Below are positions 60,496-64,000 of a DNA stretch of 64,000 nt, piece after piece. The first letter of the stretch is position 1. Each line of letters opens with the position of its first letter. The notes under the pieces are model-generated. The model had not been told where the DNA came from. It saw only the letters and a list, made by a program, of their open reading frames with translations, and searched no databases. This DNA is from Deinococcus sonorensis KR-87 (lineage in GTDB: Bacteria > Deinococcota > Deinococci > Deinococcales > Deinococcaceae), in contig NZ_CP158299.1 in assembly GCF_040256395.1 (NCBI RefSeq), positions 1,083,501 through 1,147,500 of the forward strand, in the 5' to 3' direction. The position numbers and the translations under genes were made by a program.

Positions 60496-61281
60496 ATGTC
60501 ACAACCGATCCTCAGCGAGCTCAAGCAGCGGGTCCTGACCCTGACCCTGAACCGTCCGGAGACGCTCAACAGTGCCAATGACGAGCTGCTGCTGCAGCTG
60601 ACCGGGGCGATCCGGGACGCCGGGCAGGCGCCGGAGGTGCGGGTGGTGGTGCTGACCGGCGCGGGCCGCGGCTTCTGCACCGGCGCCGACCTGGGCCAGA
60701 TGAACGGTGCGGCCGCCCCCGACCGCTTCAGCCAGCACCTGCAGCACACCTTCAACCCGCTGATGCTGGCGATCCGGCAGCTGCCCAAGCCGCTGATCAC
60801 GGCCGTGAACGGCGTGGCGGCCGGGGCCGGGGCCAGCATCGCGCTGGGCGGCGACATCCGGCTGTGGTCGGCCCAGGCCAGTCTGGTGGAGCTGTTTTCG
60901 AACATCGGACTGGTGCCGGACGCGGGCAGCACCTGGCTGCTGCCCCGGCTGGTGGGCCCGCAGCGCGCCTTCGAGCTGATGGCGCTGGCGGAAAAGGTGC
61001 TGCCGGATGAGGCGCTGCGGCTGGGCCTGTGCGAGCGGGTGTTTCCGGCCGAACGCTTTCACGAGGACGTGCAGCAGTACGCCGAGCGGCTGGCGGCGCG
61101 GCCGGCCACCGCGCTGCGGCTCACCAAGCAGGCGCTGTGGGAGGGGCAGCTGGGCAGCTTTGAGGAGGCCCTGCTGCGCGAAGCCCGCCTGCAGGATCAG
61201 GCGGGGGCCAGCTGGGAACACGCCGAGGGCGTGCAGGCGTTCAAAGAGAAGCGGGCGCCGGATTTTCTGACGCAGAAGTAG
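60496..61281 (+). CDS. Enoyl-CoA hydratase/isomerase family protein (PaaG-like)
   Basis: This 261-residue crotonase-fold enzyme has the oxyanion-hole segments GAGRGFCTGADLGQM and NGVAAGAGASIALGGDI and the catalytic-region ELFSNIGLVPDAGSTWLLPR, which is closest to PaaG-type isomerases of phenylacetate degradation. The acidic residue in LVPDAG replaces the usual Glu position. Substrate not certain. The 3' end overlaps the convergent DUF4188 gene by 41 bases. Confidence 0.88.
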   Translation: MSQPILSELKQRVLTLTLNRPETLNSANDELLLQLTGAIRDAGQAPEVRVVVLTGAGRGFCTGADLGQMNGAAAPDRFSQHLQHTFNPLMLAIRQLPKPLITAVNGVAAGAGASIALGGDIRLWSAQASLVELFSNIGLVPDAGSTWLLPRLVGPQRAFELMALAEKVLPDEALRLGLCERVFPAERFHEDVQQYAERLAARPATALRLTKQALWEGQLGSFEEALLREARLQDQAGASWEHAEGVQAFKEKRAPDFLTQK

Positions 61282-61780
61282 CGGCGCCCTGCAGGCGGCC
61301 GGCCGCGCTGCTGCGCCGGCCGCTGGCGGGCAGCAGCCGCCCCGCCTGCCCGAGGCCACGCGGGGCCGTGCCCACGTAGATCGTCTCGTATTCGCCCGCG
61401 CGGACCCGGAAGGTCTCGTGCCAGATGCCCACGTCGCCGGCCGCCGTGCGGGCCCGGCGATTGAACTCGCGCCAGGCGGGCAGGTGCTGCTGGCTCTGGG
61501 CGTGGGCATACGCCTGCAGCTGCTCGGCGCTGCGCCAGTACTGGATCACGCTCAGCCCGCTGCCCCAGCTGGCCAGGCAGCCGAGTTCCGGCTGCTGGGC
61601 CAGCTCGCGCAGCATCCGGGGCATGGCCATCGCCACCGGCAGCCAGGAGCCGACCTTCCACGGCCGGTTGATCTGCATGCCGATCAGGAACACCACGAAG
61701 TCGCCGTCCAGCTCGGCGGTGAGCCGCTCTGCGGACCTGGCCGCTGCCGAAGGCCTCGAAACTGCTGCTGTCTGGGTCAT
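61241..61780 (-). CDS. DUF4188-like protein
   Basis: This 179-residue protein has DGDFVVFLIGMQINRPWKVGSWLPV, MPRMLRELAQQPELG, VIQYWRSAEQLQAYAHAQ and WHETFRVRAGEYETIY, typical of DUF4188, a dimeric alpha/beta-barrel family related to haem monooxygenase-like folds. GGGAGG precedes the ATG. It is divergent from a PadR regulator, which probably controls it. Enzymatic role unknown. Confidence 0.82.
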   Translation of the reverse strand: MTQTAAVSRPSAAARSAERLTAELDGDFVVFLIGMQINRPWKVGSWLPVAMAMPRMLRELAQQPELGCLASWGSGLSVIQYWRSAEQLQAYAHAQSQQHLPAWREFNRRARTAAGDVGIWHETFRVRAGEYETIYVGTAPRGLGQAGRLLPASGRRSSAAGRLQGAATSASENPAPASL

Positions 61781-61800
61781 GGTCTGCCTCCCGCCGCCCT

Positions 61801-61849
61801 CATCTGTTTCAGATGGTCTCTTTCGGACGGTCTGAAAAGACTGTACACT
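61801..61849. promoter_or_regulatory. Candidate PadR operator and promoter
   Basis: CATCTG-TTT-CAGATG (61801-61815) is a perfect 6-bp palindrome. TTTCAGA (61807-61813) and TCTGAAA (61831-61837) form a second inverted repeat over the region. TACACT (61844-61849) lies six bases before the PadR GTG. PadR proteins typically bind such sites in their divergent promoters. Confidence 0.6.
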
Positions 61850-61855
61850 CGACCC

Positions 61856-62401
61856 GTGACCGATGCAAGCCGCACCTCTCTGGGTCCCACCTCCTACATC
61901 GTGCTGGGCATGCTGTCGCAGCACGGCCCGGCCACCTCCTACGACCTGAAACGCTGGGTGGACGAGTCGGTCGGGTACTTCTGGAGTTTTCCCCGGTCGC
62001 AGCTGTACGCCGAACCGCAGCGGCTGGCCGCCGCCGGACTGCTTCAGGAGCAGCAGGAGCCGGATGGACGGCGCCGCAGGGTGTACCGGCTGACCGAAGC
62101 CGGACAGGCGGCGCTGACCGCCTGGCTCGCCACGCCCGCCGGCAGTGGAGAACTGCGCGACCCCGGGCTGCTGAAGCTGTTCTTCGCCCCGCAGGACGAC
62201 CGCGCCCTGCAGCGCGCCATTGCCGCCGAGCAGCTGAGCCTGCACCAGACCCGGCTGGACGAGTACCGGCACATCATGACGGTGCTGTGCGGCCCGGACG
62301 AGCAGCAGGCGGCCCACGCCCTGCGGATGGGCCTGCTGTACGAGGAGGCCTCGGTGCAGTTCTGGTCCGGCCTGCTGGCCGAACCGGCACCCGCCGGCTG
62401 A
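61856..62401 (+). CDS. PadR-family transcriptional regulator
   Basis: This 181-residue regulator has the PadR winged helix: SYIVLGMLSQHGPATSYDLKRWV, FSFPRSQLYAEPQRLAAAGLL, and the wing DGRRRRVYRLTEAGQAAL. A helical dimerisation domain follows (VirR-type C-terminus). The GTG start is leaderless. Likely ligand-responsive repressor of the divergent DUF4188 gene and itself. Confidence 0.9.
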   Translation: MTDASRTSLGPTSYIVLGMLSQHGPATSYDLKRWVDESVGYFWSFPRSQLYAEPQRLAAAGLLQEQQEPDGRRRRVYRLTEAGQAALTAWLATPAGSGELRDPGLLKLFFAPQDDRALQRAIAAEQLSLHQTRLDEYRHIMTVLCGPDEQQAAHALRMGLLYEEASVQFWSGLLAEPAPAG

Positions 62402-62510
62402 CCCGGGTGCTTCAGCGGACCCTGGGGTTGTGGCAAGCTTGGGGCGTGCTGCTTACCTCTGCCCGGCGTCTTCGCCCCTCACCTCTGCCTTCCCGCACCG
62501 TGGCCCACCC

Positions 62511-62759
62511 TTGCGCGCGCTGCTAGCCCTGCTGATGGTGCTGCTGGCCCTGCTGGCCGTGCTGAGCGCGGCCCTGAGCCTGGGGGCCCTGGCCAGCCTG
62601 AACGGCGGCAGTTCCACGGCGCTGGCGGCCCTCTCGGCGGCCGAGGCGCTGCTGGCCGGGCGACTGCGGCTGCCGCTGGAGGCGTTCTGGCGGGCGGTGG
62701 CCGAGGGCCTGCTCGCCTGCCTGCTGGTCTGGCTGGCCGCCTACGTCAAGCCGCGCTGA
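62511..62759 (+). CDS. Small membrane protein, unknown function
   Basis: This encodes about 82 residues of hydrophobic Leu/Ala-rich sequence: a first segment LLALLMVLLALLAVLSAALS, a loop with NGGSS, and a second segment LLACLLVWLAAYV. Ends in a basic KPR. I chose TTG 62511 by hydropathy; ATG 62535 and GTG 62430 are alternatives and no convincing ribosome binding site decides. Support is modest. Confidence 0.4.
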   Translation: MRALLALLMVLLALLAVLSAALSLGALASLNGGSSTALAALSAAEALLAGRLRLPLEAFWRAVAEGLLACLLVWLAAYVKPR

Positions 62760-62839
62760 GCCGGGCAGACGCAGTTCAGACTCTCTTCATGCCGCTTCCG
62801 TAGTCTCGACACAGCAGGCAGGCAGGTGGGCCCGGCAGC

Positions 62840-62883
62840 GCGCCGCCGCACTGAACCCTCTTGGCGGTTCAGTGCGGCGGCGC
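62840..62883 (+). terminator. 18-bp hairpin upstream of mreB
   Basis: A perfect 18-bp stem (62840-62857 with 62866-62883) with an 8-base loop ends seven bases before the mreB -10 candidate. It probably stops upstream transcripts before mreB; no T-tract. Confidence 0.55.
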
Positions 62884-62890
62884 CGGATGT

Positions 62891-62896
62891 TAGAGT
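62891..62896 (+). promoter_or_regulatory. -10 candidate of mreB
   Basis: TAGAGT lies 23 bases before the GTG start; the leader carries GGAGG (62909-62913). Confidence 0.5.
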
Positions 62897-62919
62897 GAAC
62901 TGCTTAGCGGAGGAGTCGC

Positions 62920-63960
62920 GTGAGATTTTCTGAAGACATTGGCATTGACCTGGGAACCGCCACCTTTCTGATCTACAGCAAGAGCCGGGGCCTGGTGTTG
63001 CAGGAACCGAGCGTGATCGCGATGACGCGCGACACCAAGGAAGTGCTGGCAGTGGGCGAGGAAGCCTACCGCATGCTGGGGCGCACCCCCGGCAACATCG
63101 TGGCGGTGCGGCCCATCAAGGACGGCGTGATCGCCGACGAGGGCCTGACCGAGAAGATGATCACCATGTTCCTGCACAAGGTGCGCGGCGGGGCAGGCCG
63201 CTGGCTGGGCCTGGGGCCGCAGCTGATGGTGGGGGTGCCCAGCGGCGTCAGCGACGTGGAGCGCCGCGCCGTGCTGCGCGCCGCGCTGAACAGCGGAGCC
63301 AAGAAAAGCTTCCTGATCGAGGAGCCGCTGGCGGCAGCCATCGGGGCAGGCCTCAAGATTGCCGAGCCGGTGGGCAGCATGGTGGTGGACATCGGCGGTG
63401 GCAGCACCGACGTGGCGGTCATCTCGCTGGGCGGCATCGTGGTGAGTGAATCGCTGCGGGTGGCCGGCAACGAGTTCGATGAGAGCATCATCCGCTACGT
63501 GCGGCGCACCCACAACGTGATGATCGGCGAGCGCACCGCCGAGGAGATCAAGGTCAAGGTGGGGGCCGCCACGCTGCTCACCGACGCCGACAACCTAGTG
63601 GCCGAGGTGCGCGGCCGCGACCTGGTGAACGGCCTGCCCAAGACTATCAGCCTGGAAAGCCGCGACGTGGTCGAGGCGCTCGAAGAGCCGGTCATGAAGA
63701 TCGTGGAGGGCGTGAAGCGGGTGCTGGAGATCACGCCGCCGGAGCTGGTCAGCGACATCATCGACCGCGGCATCGTGATGACCGGCGGCGGCTCGCTGCT
63801 GCGCAACTTCGACGACCTGCTGCGCCAGGCCACCGGCATTCCGGTGGCGGTGGCCGAGAACGCCACCGAGGCGGTGGCGGTCGGCACCGGCATGGCGCTG
63901 GAAATGATCCACCTGCTGCGCCACCACCTGGTGAGCAGCGACAACTACCTAAGACGCTGA
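62920..63960 (+). CDS. mreB: Rod-shape-determining protein MreB
   Basis: MreB is the bacterial actin that organises side-wall peptidoglycan synthesis. The 346-residue protein shows the actin-fold phosphate loops IGIDLGTATFLIY and MVVDIGGGSTDVAVI, the adenosine loop VMTGGGSLLRNFDDLL and VGVPSGVSDVERRAV. GTG start with GGAGG. A full-length MreB is of interest in a genus with many cocci and suggests a rod-shaped species, though that is inference. The 40 bases after it hold no gene start; a CATACT ends the window. Confidence 0.95.
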   Translation: MRFSEDIGIDLGTATFLIYSKSRGLVLQEPSVIAMTRDTKEVLAVGEEAYRMLGRTPGNIVAVRPIKDGVIADEGLTEKMITMFLHKVRGGAGRWLGLGPQLMVGVPSGVSDVERRAVLRAALNSGAKKSFLIEEPLAAAIGAGLKIAEPVGSMVVDIGGGSTDVAVISLGGIVVSESLRVAGNEFDESIIRYVRRTHNVMIGERTAEEIKVKVGAATLLTDADNLVAEVRGRDLVNGLPKTISLESRDVVEALEEPVMKIVEGVKRVLEITPPELVSDIIDRGIVMTGGGSLLRNFDDLLRQATGIPVAVAENATEAVAVGTGMALEMIHLLRHHLVSSDNYLRR

Positions 63961-64000
63961 GCTGCGGCACCGGCGCTTCTCGTGTGTTCGGCTCCATACT

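Noticed and set aside
62430..62510. Longer start of the small membrane protein at GTG 62430
   Set aside because: The extra 27 residues are Pro/Ser-rich and sit before the hydrophobic segment without a promoter or ribosome binding site to support them.

Overview
The window reads as chromosomal DNA of a Deinococcus species (species not resolvable by eye). Base composition is very GC-rich with strong GC bias at third codon positions. Several genes are hallmarks of the genus: a CrtO-type carotenoid ketolase next to a CruF-type carotenoid 1',2'-hydratase (deinoxanthin pathway), a PriA lacking the helicase ATPase motifs, and about two dozen genes whose start codon lies 5-9 bases after a TANNNT-like -10 box with no ribosome binding site (leaderless mRNAs). 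No plasmid, phage, insertion sequence or CRISPR signature was seen.

Layout. 1-5.4 kb: a broken PQQ-dependent dehydrogenase, a small exported protein, tRNA-Pro(GGG), accD-accA on the minus strand, and two exported proteins either side of a perfect 56-bp palindrome. 5.4-13.7 kb: a minus-strand tripartite efflux operon (two TolC-like proteins, HlyD/MacA-like adaptor, ABC ATPase, MacB-like permease, probably the exported Gly/Gln-rich protein), divergent from a two-component system that probably controls it. 13.8-18.1 kb: a tightly overlapping operon of an XPB-type helicase, an 89-residue protein and a 775-residue XPB-partner-like protein that appears to end in a WYL-like domain. 18.1-30.5 kb: a nucleotidyltransferase with a damaged 3' end, surE, two MoxR/ChlI-type AAA+ ATPases, a DivIC/FtsB-like protein, an ABC exporter, two ribbon-helix-helix regulators, PriA and a penicillin-acylase-family Ntn hydrolase.

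30.5-39.8 kb is a nine-gene minus-strand amino-sugar operon headed by an RpiR/MurR-type regulator: sugar-binding protein, two permeases, SIS-domain deaminase/isomerase, GNAT, NagZ-type hexosaminidase, ROK kinase and NagA. Together these would import and cleave GlcNAc-containing material and convert GlcNAc to fructose-6-phosphate. 39.8-44.1 kb is a four-gene carotenoid tailoring operon (crtO, cruF, acyltransferase, GT2 glycosyltransferase). 44.1-53 kb holds small proteins, a phosphoglycerate-mutase-like metalloenzyme, TruA, a thioredoxin-like lipoprotein, a wrecked chloramphenicol-phosphotransferase-like gene, a class A penicillin-binding protein, a stand-alone receiver and a FadD-like acyl-CoA ligase. 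53.1-56.4 kb is a Pho-type operon (PhoB-like regulator, soluble PhoR-like kinase, PhoU, PstS-like protein) with a PHO-box-like tandem repeat at its promoter. 56.5-64 kb holds an MBL hydrolase, an orphan asparagine-synthase-like protein, tRNA-Trp(CCA), an N-formylglutamate-amidohydrolase-like protein, an enoyl-CoA hydratase, a DUF4188/PadR divergent pair and mreB.

Genes are dense. Overlaps of four bases (ATGA or GTGA) are common inside operons and several convergent pairs overlap at their 3' ends. No intergenic stretch exceeds about 300 bases; the longest, 3997-4285, shows only the accD promoter candidate and the ribosome binding site of the next gene.
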